From: an uncultured Prevotellaceae bacterium
GTDB lineage: Bacteria; Bacteroidota; Bacteroidia; Bacteroidales; Bacteroidaceae
Direction: 5' to 3'
DNA: 64,000 nt
NCBI GenBank assembly: GCA_902768785.1
Contig: CACXMM010000011.1
Coordinates: 62,001 to 126,000 of the forward strand
Position 1 is the first letter of the stretch, and each line of letters starts with the position of its first letter. The notes below the pieces were generated by a model. It saw nothing but the letters and a program-made list of their open reading frames with translations, had not been told where the DNA came from and searched no databases. This document shows, piece after piece, positions 41,454 to 50,732 of this stretch. A program made the translations under genes and the position numbers.

Positions 41454-43718
41454 ATGAACGAGCTTCCCGCCCTGATCAAAGATCTGGCCCTCATCCTCAT
41501 GATGGCAGGTATCGTCACCTTAGTATTTAAGAAACTCAAACAGCCATTGGTGTTGGGATACGTCGTCGCAGGTTTCCTGGTGAGCACACACATGCCCTAC
41601 ACCGCATCTGTCGTAGACAGTGCCGATATCCACACCTGGGCTGAAATAGGAGTGATGTTCCTGCTGTTCTCTTTAGGATTGGACTTCTCTTTCAAGAAAA
41701 TCCTGAAGATGGGAGCCTCCCCCATCATCTCTACGATAACGATCATCTTCTGCATGATGATGCTCGGCATCGTAGTAGGACAGCTCTTCGGGTGGGGGAA
41801 GATGGACTGTATCTTCTTGGGCGGTATGCTCGCGATGAGTTCCACCACGATTATCTATAAGGCGTTCGATGACTTAGGACTGCGGCAGCAGCAGTTTGCC
41901 GGACTGGTGATGAGCGTGCTCATCCTCGAGGATATCCTTGCCATTGTGATGATGGTGATGCTGAGTGCCATTGCCAGCGGGAACAACCCCAATAGCGGAC
42001 AGATGTTAGAATCAGTGTTGAAAATCGGTTTTTTCCTGATTCTTTGGTTTGTGGTGGGTATCTTTGCCATTCCCCTTTTCCTGCGACAGGTCCGAAAACT
42101 GATGAACCCAGAAGTGCTACTCATCGTATCGTTAGGACTGTGCTGTGCCATGGCGGTGCTCTCCACCAAAGTGGGATTCAGTAGTGCTTTCGGTGCTTTC
42201 GTCATGGGCAGCATTCTGGCAGAGACCATCGAGGCAGAAAAGATCATCAAACTGGTGGAGCCTGTAAAGAACCTCTTTGGTGCCATCTTCTTCGTGTCAG
42301 TGGGTATGTTGGTTGATCCGAAAATCCTTATCGATTATGCTTTCCCGATCTTCGTCCTAGTCATGACCATCTTGATAGGACAGGCAGTTTTCGGATCCTT
42401 CGCCTTTATTCTCGGTGGTGAGACTCTGAAGTCGGCCATGAGATGTGGTTTCTCCATGGCGCAGATTGGTGAGTTCTCATTCATCATCGCTTCTCTGGGA
42501 TTATCCTTGGGTGTAATAGGAGACTTCCTCTACCCCGTTGTGGTGGCAGTGAGTGTGATCACCACCTTCCTGACGCCATACATGATCCGTCTCGCCACAC
42601 CCGCATATAACATATTGGAGAAACGACTGCCCAATAAATGGGTACGCTCTTTGAATCATCTCGCCATGAGTCATCCCAACACCAAGGAGCAGAGCCTGTG
42701 GAAGAAACTGCTTCTTCAAATGGGACTGAACACCCTGATCTATAGTATCCTCTCGGCAGCCACCATTACCCTGATGTTCTCCTTCGTACTGCCAGTGACC
42801 CGGCAAATGCTACCTGGCTGGCATCTTCACTGGTATGCGAATGCCATTACCGGTTTACTCACCGTTGTTTTTATTTCGCCTTTCCTCCGAGCGATGGTAA
42901 TGAAGAAAAACCACAGTGAGGAATTCAAGACCTTGTGGGCAGAGAGTAATATCAACAGGGTACCATTGCTCTTCACGATACTTGTCAGGGTAGTGATAGC
43001 CGTGGCATTCATCTTCTTTATCTGCAACTACCTTACCCATTTCAGCAATGCCTTGATGATTACCATCGGCTTTGTAGCAGTCATCCTCATAGTCTTCTCA
43101 CGCTGGATTAAGAAAAGGAGTATCCGTTTGGAACGACTATTCATTCTTAACCTTCGTTCGCGAGACATCGAGGCACAGGTGCATGGGCATAAGCGACCGC
43201 TATACGAAGGAAAACTCCTTGACCGTGATATCCATATAGCCGACTTTGAGATTCCTGCCGATTCCCTTTGGATGGGCAAGTCCTTGAAAGAACTGAACTT
43301 GGGGAAGAAATATGGAATCCATGTAAGTAGTATCTTGCGTGCCAACCACCGTTTGAACATTCCTGACGGGGAGTCGTTGGTCTTTCCTGGTGACAAACTG
43401 CAGGTCATCGGAAGTGATGAACAGCTGACAGCTTTCCGCCATGCCATGATGAATGAGGTGATGGAAGAAGACTATGAGTTGGAGAAGCGTGAAATGAAGC
43501 TTCGGAGTATTGTACTCAGTAGTAATAATCCCTTTGTTGGCAAGACATTACAGGAGAGTGGTATCCGCGACACCTACAATTGTATGGTGGTGGGCTTGGA
43601 AGAAGGAAAGGAGAATCTCTCTCAGGTGAAGCCCAGCTACCGCTTTGAAAAGGGAGATATTATCTGGCTCGTGGGTGAGGAGGAGGATATCAGAAATCTA
43701 CTTGCACTGCAAGGGTAG
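41454..43718 (+). CDS. CPA2-family cation:proton antiporter with two TrkA-C domains
   Basis: A 754-residue inner-membrane antiporter of the KefB/CPA2 type, exchanging K+ or Na+ for H+. About 12 membrane segments lie in residues 1-385, including LGYVVAGFLVSTHMP, LEDILAIVMMVMLSA and FGAFVMGSILAETIEAEKI. A second membrane block at about 420-550 is unusual for KefB. Two TrkA-C domains end the protein (FEIPADSLWMGKSLKELNL; IVLSSNNPFVGKTLQESGI), so a ligand such as a nucleotide may gate it. There is no TrkA-N (Rossmann) domain. Confidence 0.9.
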   Translation: MNELPALIKDLALILMMAGIVTLVFKKLKQPLVLGYVVAGFLVSTHMPYTASVVDSADIHTWAEIGVMFLLFSLGLDFSFKKILKMGASPIISTITIIFCMMMLGIVVGQLFGWGKMDCIFLGGMLAMSSTTIIYKAFDDLGLRQQQFAGLVMSVLILEDILAIVMMVMLSAIASGNNPNSGQMLESVLKIGFFLILWFVVGIFAIPLFLRQVRKLMNPEVLLIVSLGLCCAMAVLSTKVGFSSAFGAFVMGSILAETIEAEKIIKLVEPVKNLFGAIFFVSVGMLVDPKILIDYAFPIFVLVMTILIGQAVFGSFAFILGGETLKSAMRCGFSMAQIGEFSFIIASLGLSLGVIGDFLYPVVVAVSVITTFLTPYMIRLATPAYNILEKRLPNKWVRSLNHLAMSHPNTKEQSLWKKLLLQMGLNTLIYSILSAATITLMFSFVLPVTRQMLPGWHLHWYANAITGLLTVVFISPFLRAMVMKKNHSEEFKTLWAESNINRVPLLFTILVRVVIAVAFIFFICNYLTHFSNALMITIGFVAVILIVFSRWIKKRSIRLERLFILNLRSRDIEAQVHGHKRPLYEGKLLDRDIHIADFEIPADSLWMGKSLKELNLGKKYGIHVSSILRANHRLNIPDGESLVFPGDKLQVIGSDEQLTAFRHAMMNEVMEEDYELEKREMKLRSIVLSSNNPFVGKTLQESGIRDTYNCMVVGLEEGKENLSQVKPSYRFEKGDIIWLVGEEEDIRNLLALQG

Positions 43719-43760
43719 TGTAAAGTCTCTGAATCTATATTATATTTAGGTGTACACTTC

Positions 43761-45527
43761 ATGAAGGAAACCGCGAACAAGACACTTCTATTAAGGGTTT
43801 TCATACTTTGTCTGACATCTACTCTCATGATGCCAGCTCATTCTGCGTATCCTGCTCTTCCCGATATCGATGAACCATATGCTCACAACGAAATCTGCAA
43901 ACTGGTAAAGATTAAAGCTGAGCGGTTACCCAACCTGAATATTCCCCGCAATAGTCATTCTGCCTTCTGTTTGAATGGAGAAGTGACGGTGACGGGCGGT
44001 CACACGAAGAACTTCGTTCCAACACCTACTGCGGAGTATTACAAGGACGGAGAGTGGCACCTGATGCAGATGGCCTATCCCCATGACAATGCCCTCTGTG
44101 TAACACTTCGTTCTGGGAAGGTACTTATAGCAGGCGGTCATAGTGAGTCGATGGGAGTAGGGCAGAGCTATCCTGTAGAGGAGTATGATCCTCTTACTCA
44201 TACCTTTCGTGGCTTCTGCATCCTCAGCAAGAAACGCACCTTTGCCTCTGGTGCAGAGTTGGACAGTGGAAAGGTGGTCGTATCCGGCAACTGGTATGCT
44301 GGCGACGGTATTGAAATGTTTGACGGCGATAGGAACTTCTTTCCTGTAAAAGATGTTAGTATAGGACGTTCGGTGCCTTACATGCTCCGCACATCTGACG
44401 GTGATGTCCTTATCTTAGGTAATGAGGATATTCATGGCAAGCCGATCTGTAGCGACATGGTAGAACGACTGAAAGGCGATCCTTTGCGTGTTCCTTTATT
44501 ATCCCAGTGGCAACCCGTCACGTTTGAAGCACCTTTCCCGAATGACCTCGGTTTTATCGGAGATGAGTCAAAAGGCGACTACTCTTATCTGCTGGCGATG
44601 CAGGACTGGAACAATCAGGATACTACCGCCTCTAGTGTCTATGGTCATAAACTGGCTTTCATGGTGGTTCGTGATACCACATTCTCCCTGCTGCCAACAA
44701 CCTGTTCTGTTCCAAAGACAGGGGTCACACCCTCTGACTCCATCTTGTGGTATTCTCCCCTCATTGCCGACAGGAAAGCACAGCGTGCCTATCTACATGG
44801 CTGCGACCTCCAAGGCCGCAGCTATATTCTCTGTGTGGAGTATGCCAAAAATCCAGCACCTCTTATTCTCTACTATACAGATCCTTTGCCAGAGGCAGGG
44901 TTCCCCATGATTGTGCTGACGGATGAGGGTGACTTGATGATGGTGGGTGGCTATAACTTCAACAAAACACTAGGCGGTAACTTGGACAGTGACAATTTCT
45001 CACCCCTTGCTTCAGTCTTTTTGCTTCATGTGGGTGAGAAGGAGACGCCTGTCAATAGGTCATGGCTCTGGCTGTGGCTATTGATCCCATGCATCGTATT
45101 GGTTGTTGCCATCCTGCGGTATAGGAAACATAAAACTACTCATCCCATTATGGAAGAGGTTTCCGAGGAAAGCAATGTGGTAGAGAAGTCTGAATCCCAA
45201 GAACTGATGCAACGCATCTGTGAGCTGATGGAAAACCAGCAGCTCTATCTGGACAGTAACCTGAAGCTGACGGATGTGGCCGCGATGCTCGGAACGAATC
45301 GCAATGTTATCTCCGTATGTATCAACAGTAAGCGTAACTGCTCGTTCTCACAGTTCGTGGGTGAATACCGCATCGCCCATGCCAAGAACATCATGCGCCG
45401 TGAGCCAGGAAAGAAGATCTCCGAGGTATGGATGGCATCAGGTTTTTCTACCGAGACCTCTTTCTTCCGTACCTTTAAGAGCATTACGGGCATGACTCCT
45501 AACGAATATAAGATGAAAAACGACTGA
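43761..45527 (+). CDS. Membrane one-component regulator: periplasmic kelch domain + AraC HTH
   Basis: A 588-residue regulator. A signal peptide (LRVFILCLTSTLMMPAHS) is followed by a periplasmic domain of about 400 residues with kelch-type blades (NGEVTVTGGHTKNF, SGKVLIAGGHSESM, GDLMMVGGYNFNKT). One transmembrane segment is at about 436-453 (WLWLWLLIPCIVLVVAIL). The cytoplasmic part (490-588) is an AraC HTH pair (LTDVAAMLGTNRNVISVCIN, KISEVWMASGFSTETSFFRTFKSITG). It has no kinase or receiver domain, so it would pass a periplasmic ligand signal straight to DNA. The neighbouring palindrome at 45523-45546 and the downstream peptide and lipoprotein genes are its likely targets. Confidence 0.85.
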   Translation: MKETANKTLLLRVFILCLTSTLMMPAHSAYPALPDIDEPYAHNEICKLVKIKAERLPNLNIPRNSHSAFCLNGEVTVTGGHTKNFVPTPTAEYYKDGEWHLMQMAYPHDNALCVTLRSGKVLIAGGHSESMGVGQSYPVEEYDPLTHTFRGFCILSKKRTFASGAELDSGKVVVSGNWYAGDGIEMFDGDRNFFPVKDVSIGRSVPYMLRTSDGDVLILGNEDIHGKPICSDMVERLKGDPLRVPLLSQWQPVTFEAPFPNDLGFIGDESKGDYSYLLAMQDWNNQDTTASSVYGHKLAFMVVRDTTFSLLPTTCSVPKTGVTPSDSILWYSPLIADRKAQRAYLHGCDLQGRSYILCVEYAKNPAPLILYYTDPLPEAGFPMIVLTDEGDLMMVGGYNFNKTLGGNLDSDNFSPLASVFLLHVGEKETPVNRSWLWLWLLIPCIVLVVAILRYRKHKTTHPIMEEVSEESNVVEKSESQELMQRICELMENQQLYLDSNLKLTDVAAMLGTNRNVISVCINSKRNCSFSQFVGEYRIAHAKNIMRREPGKKISEVWMASGFSTETSFFRTFKSITGMTPNEYKMKND

Positions 45528-45546
45528 CAGATGATCATTTGTCAGT
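45523..45546. promoter_or_regulatory. Near-perfect 24-bp palindrome (possible operator)
   Basis: ACTGACA, then ATGATCAT in the centre, then TGTCAGT form a dyad with only one mismatched pair. It overlaps the stop codon of the AraC-type gene and ends 42 nt before a TACTTTTG promoter box. It has no T-run, so an operator is more likely than a terminator. Confidence 0.45.
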
Positions 45547-45587
45547 TAAATGTGATGATTTACAAGTATATTCCTTTCTGTTTTCGT

Positions 45588-45595
45588 TACTTTTG
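45588..45595 (+). promoter_or_regulatory. -7 box of the peptide-lipoprotein operon
   Basis: TACTTTTG fits TAnnTTTG. No TTTG is seen at -33, which is expected if an activator such as the upstream AraC protein is needed. The ATG of the 49-residue peptide is 38 nt downstream. Confidence 0.5.
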
Positions 45596-45632
45596 TCAGC
45601 AGAATTAGTTTAACTCTACAAAAAACGAAAAC

Positions 45633-45782
45633 ATGAAAAAAGAAAACAGAATTGTTTATGTACGCCCACAGATTAGATGTCTGCGGGTCTCAGAGAATGT
45701 GAGTCTGATGGCTGCCAGTAGCGGAGGTGCGAAAATAAGCGGCCTTGGTGATGGGGGTGACTTGAGTGAAGGCTGGGAGTAA
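45633..45782 (+). CDS. 49-residue peptide with Gly-Gly motif
   Basis: A small gene encoding MKKENRIVYVRPQIRCLRVS followed by ENVSLMAASSGG and an acidic glycine-rich tail ending SEGWE. The layout (basic leader, hydrophobic LMAASSGG, short acidic Gly-rich end) resembles the many small Bacteroidales peptides found next to fimbrillin-type or lipoprotein genes, some of which are annotated as natural-product precursors. Its stop is 10 nt before the lipoprotein start, with an AAGGAGGAATG binding site in between, so the two are co-translated. No modification enzyme is nearby, so a peptide product is not proven. Confidence 0.6.
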   Translation: MKKENRIVYVRPQIRCLRVSENVSLMAASSGGAKISGLGDGGDLSEGWE

Positions 45783-45792
45783 AAAAGGAGGA

Positions 45793-47532
45793 ATGAATAT
45801 GAAAACAAGAAATTATATTCTTCATGCGCTGTCTGTAACTGCCTTGATGATGCTTCTTTCTGCCTGCGGTAATGATGTCATAGAAAAGGAGGACGCTTCA
45901 CGAACCTTACGTATTCCTTATTCCGTACAAGTGAGACAGCAGGGATCTGAGAGTCGTACTACCGTGGATGATTCAAACAACCAGCTCTTTGAAACAGGTG
46001 ACCAGTTAGAAGTGACAGGTACTGATATCAGCGGAACGCTGACACTTACCAGTGGTGCAGGTTCTGATGATGCTACTTTTGAGGGTGATCTTACCTTCAC
46101 GGGATCAGGAAGTCCTGCTGATGATCTTGTCCTGACCGCCACCTTAAAGAGTACTGCGAATGCACTGACTGGTAATGATTATTCTGCTGCCGTCGTACCT
46201 ACCCTTGCTGAGGCGGTACAAAAATACAGCAGCCTGTCGGGGACAAGTACTTTTGCGGCTAAGTCTTTCAACCTAAGTCAGGGCTCCGCCTTCGTATTGT
46301 TTGATATTCTGTTTGGCGATGGCAGTACGGAGGATAATAACTATCCTGCCACTATAAGTGATCAGGGTAGCACGCCCTATCATGCTTCTGGAACGGTAAC
46401 TGTAGCTTCAGGAAAAACACATTTCGTAGTGGCATTCCCCGGAGGAACTGAGCTTACCAAGGCTGTGGTCACTATTAATGAAAAGGTGTTTAAGTTTGGT
46501 GCAGCCTCTCAGACTTTGGTTGCCGGGAATACATACACCGTAAAGAAATTATTAGAGTCGGCTCCGATAAACTTAAGTGAAGTGACTGGCGACGTGACGA
46601 TTCCAGCAGGAGCTGTTGTCACTGTTACTGGTACCAAGAACAATGCCATGATTACAGTGGGTGCAGGTGCTACTGTTACATTGGATGATGCCCATGCCAA
46701 GCAGATGGCTCTGCAGGGTGATGCCACTATTATCACAAAGAATACGAATGGTATTGTTAACGGCTCTAACTTCGGTAATGCATTGACTCTCACAGCTGAT
46801 AGTAAAGTAACCTTCAAAGGTGATGGTTCTCTGGATATTAGTGCTCAGGGTGAGAGAGGAGGCGTGGCCATAACGGGAAGTGCTGATGTGGTCATTGAAA
46901 GTGGAAACCTTACTGTCTCAAAAATATACTGGAATAATGAAGCAATCAACGTGAAAAGCCTTACTGTGACTGGTGGCAGCCTCAAGGCAACAGGCGGTGA
47001 TCGTTTTAACAACTCTACTTGGGATAATTATCAAGCAAAAGGCATCATCACGTTTGGCAACATCATGATCTCTGGAGGATCCGTCGAAGCTAAAGGTAGT
47101 TATGCGGTGTATGCAGGTGGAAATCTGACCATTAGTGGAGGTACGGTGATAGCAAACAGCTTGCCTGATGACCGCGCAGGGTCCGTAGGCTGTGGCCTGT
47201 GGGCAGCAGGGAATCTGAACATCACTGGCGGGACTGTAACAGCTAAAGGTAGCAGCAATTATTACAATCAGGGTAATTCTGCCATAGGGTGTGATGGCAA
47301 TATCCTAATCTGTGGAGGAACAGTCACTGCTACGGGTGGCGGAGGATCCGCAGCCATTGGTACGGGGTGCCTTGCGAGTCATAAGTGCGGAGACATAAGC
47401 ATTACGAGCGGTGTAATCTCTGTAACGGCTACAAAGGGTGCTAATGCTACCGAGTGCATCGGTCTCGGAAATGCTGACTCTACTGTAGGCACTGTGACAA
47501 TAGAAACTGGTGCCAATGTTACCCAGAACTAA
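45793..47532 (+). CDS. Fimbrillin-like / carbohydrate-binding (DUF4353-like) lipoprotein
   Basis: A 579-residue surface lipoprotein. The lipobox LMMLLSAC anchors it after signal-peptide cleavage. Residues 30-260 are a fimbrillin-type Ser/Thr-rich domain (ESRTTVDDSNNQLFETGDQL). About 260-579 is a repetitive beta-helix with T-V-T/I-S-G-G-x-V units (NLTISGGTVIANSL, NLNITGGTVTAKGS, NILICGGTVTATGG), like the DUF4353 carbohydrate-binding domain (Cthe_2159 type). I chose ATG 45793 behind the AGGAGG site; the frame before it belongs to the peptide. It is probably exposed at the surface to bind polygalacturonate-like glycans, under control of the kelch-AraC regulator. Confidence 0.8.
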   Translation: MNMKTRNYILHALSVTALMMLLSACGNDVIEKEDASRTLRIPYSVQVRQQGSESRTTVDDSNNQLFETGDQLEVTGTDISGTLTLTSGAGSDDATFEGDLTFTGSGSPADDLVLTATLKSTANALTGNDYSAAVVPTLAEAVQKYSSLSGTSTFAAKSFNLSQGSAFVLFDILFGDGSTEDNNYPATISDQGSTPYHASGTVTVASGKTHFVVAFPGGTELTKAVVTINEKVFKFGAASQTLVAGNTYTVKKLLESAPINLSEVTGDVTIPAGAVVTVTGTKNNAMITVGAGATVTLDDAHAKQMALQGDATIITKNTNGIVNGSNFGNALTLTADSKVTFKGDGSLDISAQGERGGVAITGSADVVIESGNLTVSKIYWNNEAINVKSLTVTGGSLKATGGDRFNNSTWDNYQAKGIITFGNIMISGGSVEAKGSYAVYAGGNLTISGGTVIANSLPDDRAGSVGCGLWAAGNLNITGGTVTAKGSSNYYNQGNSAIGCDGNILICGGTVTATGGGGSAAIGTGCLASHKCGDISITSGVISVTATKGANATECIGLGNADSTVGTVTIETGANVTQN

Positions 47533-47541
47533 CCTTCTGCT

Positions 47542-47578
47542 TTGCATTTGCCAAATTCTTGGAGTTTGGCAAATGCAA
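47542..47578 (+). terminator. Stem-loop terminator of the lipoprotein operon
   Basis: TTGCATTTGCCAAA (47542-47555) pairs perfectly with TTTGGCAAATGCAA (47565-47578) around a 9-nt loop, 9 nt after the stop. The tail GCTTTCT is only weakly T-rich. Confidence 0.65.
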
Positions 47579-47665
47579 GCTTTCTGCATGAAGTTTATAG
47601 GGTCTTCACCGTTTTTTCCATAAGTATGTGGAAGGACAATATCTCAAGCAAATAACGACAGCTTC

Positions 47666-50599
47666 TTAATACCACTGTATCGCATTCGTATAGCCACTAC
47701 GTTTATCGTATTTCAAAGCATCCGTAAGGGTGGCTGCATTACAGCGGAAGGAGAAGTTATACGATGTATAAGGAGCAATCACCACGGAACACGACATATT
47801 GAAACAGTGCAAGTCGCGTGACAATGAAGCTGTGGTCATACTCAACTTATGCATTTCGAAGTCGTAACCACTGGAGAAAGTGATGTTCCATCCGTCACTG
47901 ATACGGATATTTCCACTGAAGTTTAGGTTTTGCGTGAACTTATAAGGATAACGCATGGTCTTGGTGTTGAAGGTGCCCGACGTGTTCTCACGCATGGTGA
48001 CACCATAGCCGACGGAGATAGACCAAGGTAATGAGAATGACATGTAACCATCGGCATCTGTCTCTGCCTTACCTGCCGATTCCTTCTTGGCACCATGCTT
48101 CCCACGCTCCATATCATCATCGATATTGGTCTCTACCCCACTGTCGTAGTCATCCTCATCAGCTCGCGAACCCTTACGATCATCGTCATCCTTGCTACCG
48201 ATACCGCGCAGCTTGTCTATCCATTTCTTGAAATTCTCAGGACTCAACGTGAACGAGAGATTCTGTGACATACCCTGGAAACGGCCGAAACGACCATAGC
48301 TATACTCGGTACGTGTTCCCACATACGGCTTACCGTTCTCGTCCAGTTCATACGCATAGGTAGCGAACGAAGAATTCAAGTTAAAGGTATAGCTCTTGGA
48401 AAGTTTCAGACGGAGGTTCACTCCCAGATCACTCCATGGCCGTTCCTTGGCAGCCATATTATACGACATGTTCAAAGAGAGGTCATCAATGAGATAGATC
48501 TTCTTGAATCCCGTCGTATCTTTCTCATTGTCGGAACGCATCTTCATCTCGACATTGTTCTGCAGTGTGAAACCAATGCTTCCCGACTTCTGTCTGCCAG
48601 GATAACCAAACATACCATTCTCATAGGGTGTATATTCCACATACGACACATTTCCCTTTTCGTCGGTTTTCTGATAAGTCTTCCAGAACCCATAGCGCCT
48701 GGCAGAGAAATCAGGCGTGTAATTGAACGACACCGTAGGAGTAAGCACATGACGGATACGGTCGATCTTATCTCCAAACAGTTTTCTCCAAGGGACATAG
48801 AAACCGTAAAGTTTCGTCGAAGCCGACAGTGAAAAGCTCCAGTTATAAATATTGTAGAAGCCGTAGGTGGTATCGTTTACCTCCTTTTGTTCCACCTGAT
48901 CCCATGATTTCTCTACACGATTGGAGTACATCCTGTCGGTGAAAGTGAACTGGGGAGTCAGGTTAATGGCATTGAGCAGCGTGAAACTTGCACTCACAGG
49001 GATCGTATGAGTCATACCGTTCTTCCAATCTTTTATCAAATTGGAATGCAACAGTTTCTCTTCCTTTGTCTGAATACTATTGGAAATCTGTCCTGTGTAA
49101 CTCATAGAGATCTTTTCGTACCAGCGTTCATCTCCTACTGCCTTTTTACGCTTAAAGGGATAGAAGCGCGATACATTGATATTCAGATCCGGCAAGGTCA
49201 TGTCGATGGTAGAGTCACGCATGTACTGATTCAAATTCATGGTTCCCGTCAGCGTCATCCCGATGCTTGAGAATGTACTTGTCCAGGACACAGAGGAAGT
49301 ACGTGTACTCTGCGTCATTGACTGGGGATTATACAAACTCGACAGGTTATTCCGCTCATAACTTGAAGTGGCAAAATTCACACTGGCCGAGAAGGTGGTG
49401 AAAGGATTAGCTTTCGCATCCTGCCTGTGGCTCCACTGCACCTTGAAGCTTTCCGCTTCGGTAAAGTCGGGCATTCCTTTGTCACCGTTCTTGGTATCCT
49501 GATAACTGACGAAGAAACTACCTGAAAACTTGTAACGTTTACGGTAATTACTGGCGGCACTCAGGCCCCATGAGCCTTTCGTGTAAATCTCTCCCAACAG
49601 TTTCAAATCCCATTTGTCACTCATTGCAAAATAATAGCCGCCATCGCGGAGATAGAAACCACGGGTACTCTCATCTCCATAAGTTGGCATGATGAAGCCG
49701 CTACTATAACTCTTGGTAAAGGGGAAGAAGCCATAAGGAATAGCCAATGGCAAGGGGACATCGCATACCACTAAGTAGGCAGGACCGAACACCACGTCTT
49801 TGTTGGGGCGTACCTTCGCACGAGACAGAGCGATGTAGAAATCAGGATGGTCGGCATCGCAGGTGGTATAGGTTCCCTTCTCCAGGTATAACACTCCGGT
49901 AGAGTCACGTTTGGCCCGTTTACTGAATAAGAAGCCATCCTCTTGTTCAGTATAGACATCACGAATAAAACCTTTTTTGGTCTTTATATTGAATTTTATT
50001 GTGTCGTTTTCATACGTGTCTCCTGCCATCGTGAAAATAGGCTTCCCCTTCAGCTCTGTCATGGTAGTATCAGCATAAGAAGGAGTGGCATAGACCAAAT
50101 TACTGTCCAGGCTCATGTAGATTTTATCACTCTTCAGGTCCATCATCTGATATTCCACATGCGACTCACCATAAAGGAAAGCTGTATTAGAAGTGGCATC
50201 GTAAATCATGGAATCTTTCGCTGAATAGGTGATTGGAGCCTCCAATCCATTCTTTCTGTTTCGGTTCAGACTATCAGCACGGATAGAATCATCAATGGCT
50301 TTGTTGTGAAGGTAGATAGCACGCTGCAAGGAATCCATCTGCATCGTATCGGGCTCAAGATCAGCAAGCCTCCGCGATACAGTATCCGATACTGTAGGTT
50401 CCTCAGGCACATCCATAAACAGGGAGTCTGTCAGCATAGAGTCTTGCTGCAGACTATCGGCCTGTCGTGGCTCAGAAGACAAGGGATGTTCCACCCGCCG
50501 CATCTTTCCAAAGTGTTGCCGCAGAGTTGGAACATCCGTTGCCGCCATCACCAAGATGACGGTTGTCAACAGTGCCATTATCAATGCTTTCTTTCTCAT
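47666..50599 (-). CDS. lptD: LPS-assembly protein LptD-like
   Basis: A 977-residue outer-membrane protein. After a signal anchor (ALIMALLTTVILVMAATD) come a Ser/Asp-rich linker, an OstA/LptA-type beta-jellyroll (about residues 120-260: YDATSNTAFLYGESHVEYQM, KGFIRDVYTEQEDGFLF), and a very long beta-barrel (residues 280-977) with alternating aromatic strands (SSGFIMPTYGDESTRGFYLR). A low-complexity acidic segment at about 800-850 (DDDDRKGSRADEDDYDSG) is an extra loop. The domain order matches Bacteroidetes LptD, which inserts lipopolysaccharide into the outer leaflet. The promoter box TACTTTTG is at 50640-50647. Confidence 0.85.
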   Translation of the reverse strand: MRKKALIMALLTTVILVMAATDVPTLRQHFGKMRRVEHPLSSEPRQADSLQQDSMLTDSLFMDVPEEPTVSDTVSRRLADLEPDTMQMDSLQRAIYLHNKAIDDSIRADSLNRNRKNGLEAPITYSAKDSMIYDATSNTAFLYGESHVEYQMMDLKSDKIYMSLDSNLVYATPSYADTTMTELKGKPIFTMAGDTYENDTIKFNIKTKKGFIRDVYTEQEDGFLFSKRAKRDSTGVLYLEKGTYTTCDADHPDFYIALSRAKVRPNKDVVFGPAYLVVCDVPLPLAIPYGFFPFTKSYSSGFIMPTYGDESTRGFYLRDGGYYFAMSDKWDLKLLGEIYTKGSWGLSAASNYRKRYKFSGSFFVSYQDTKNGDKGMPDFTEAESFKVQWSHRQDAKANPFTTFSASVNFATSSYERNNLSSLYNPQSMTQSTRTSSVSWTSTFSSIGMTLTGTMNLNQYMRDSTIDMTLPDLNINVSRFYPFKRKKAVGDERWYEKISMSYTGQISNSIQTKEEKLLHSNLIKDWKNGMTHTIPVSASFTLLNAINLTPQFTFTDRMYSNRVEKSWDQVEQKEVNDTTYGFYNIYNWSFSLSASTKLYGFYVPWRKLFGDKIDRIRHVLTPTVSFNYTPDFSARRYGFWKTYQKTDEKGNVSYVEYTPYENGMFGYPGRQKSGSIGFTLQNNVEMKMRSDNEKDTTGFKKIYLIDDLSLNMSYNMAAKERPWSDLGVNLRLKLSKSYTFNLNSSFATYAYELDENGKPYVGTRTEYSYGRFGRFQGMSQNLSFTLSPENFKKWIDKLRGIGSKDDDDRKGSRADEDDYDSGVETNIDDDMERGKHGAKKESAGKAETDADGYMSFSLPWSISVGYGVTMRENTSGTFNTKTMRYPYKFTQNLNFSGNIRISDGWNITFSSGYDFEMHKLSMTTASLSRDLHCFNMSCSVVIAPYTSYNFSFRCNAATLTDALKYDKRSGYTNAIQWY

Positions 50600-50639
50600 G
50601 AACCTTATAAAAACAACCTTTGCGATTGTTTCTAAGGTG

Positions 50640-50647
50640 CAAAAGTA
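50640..50647 (-). promoter_or_regulatory. -7 box of lptD
   Basis: CAAAAGTA reads TACTTTTG on the minus strand, 41 nt before the lptD start. Confidence 0.45.
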
Positions 50648-50732
50648 CTAAAAAGAAATGACATACCACACCCATTAATTGATAATTAACGAATTTAATT
50701 GATAATTATCAATAGGAGGAGGAAAGAATGAC

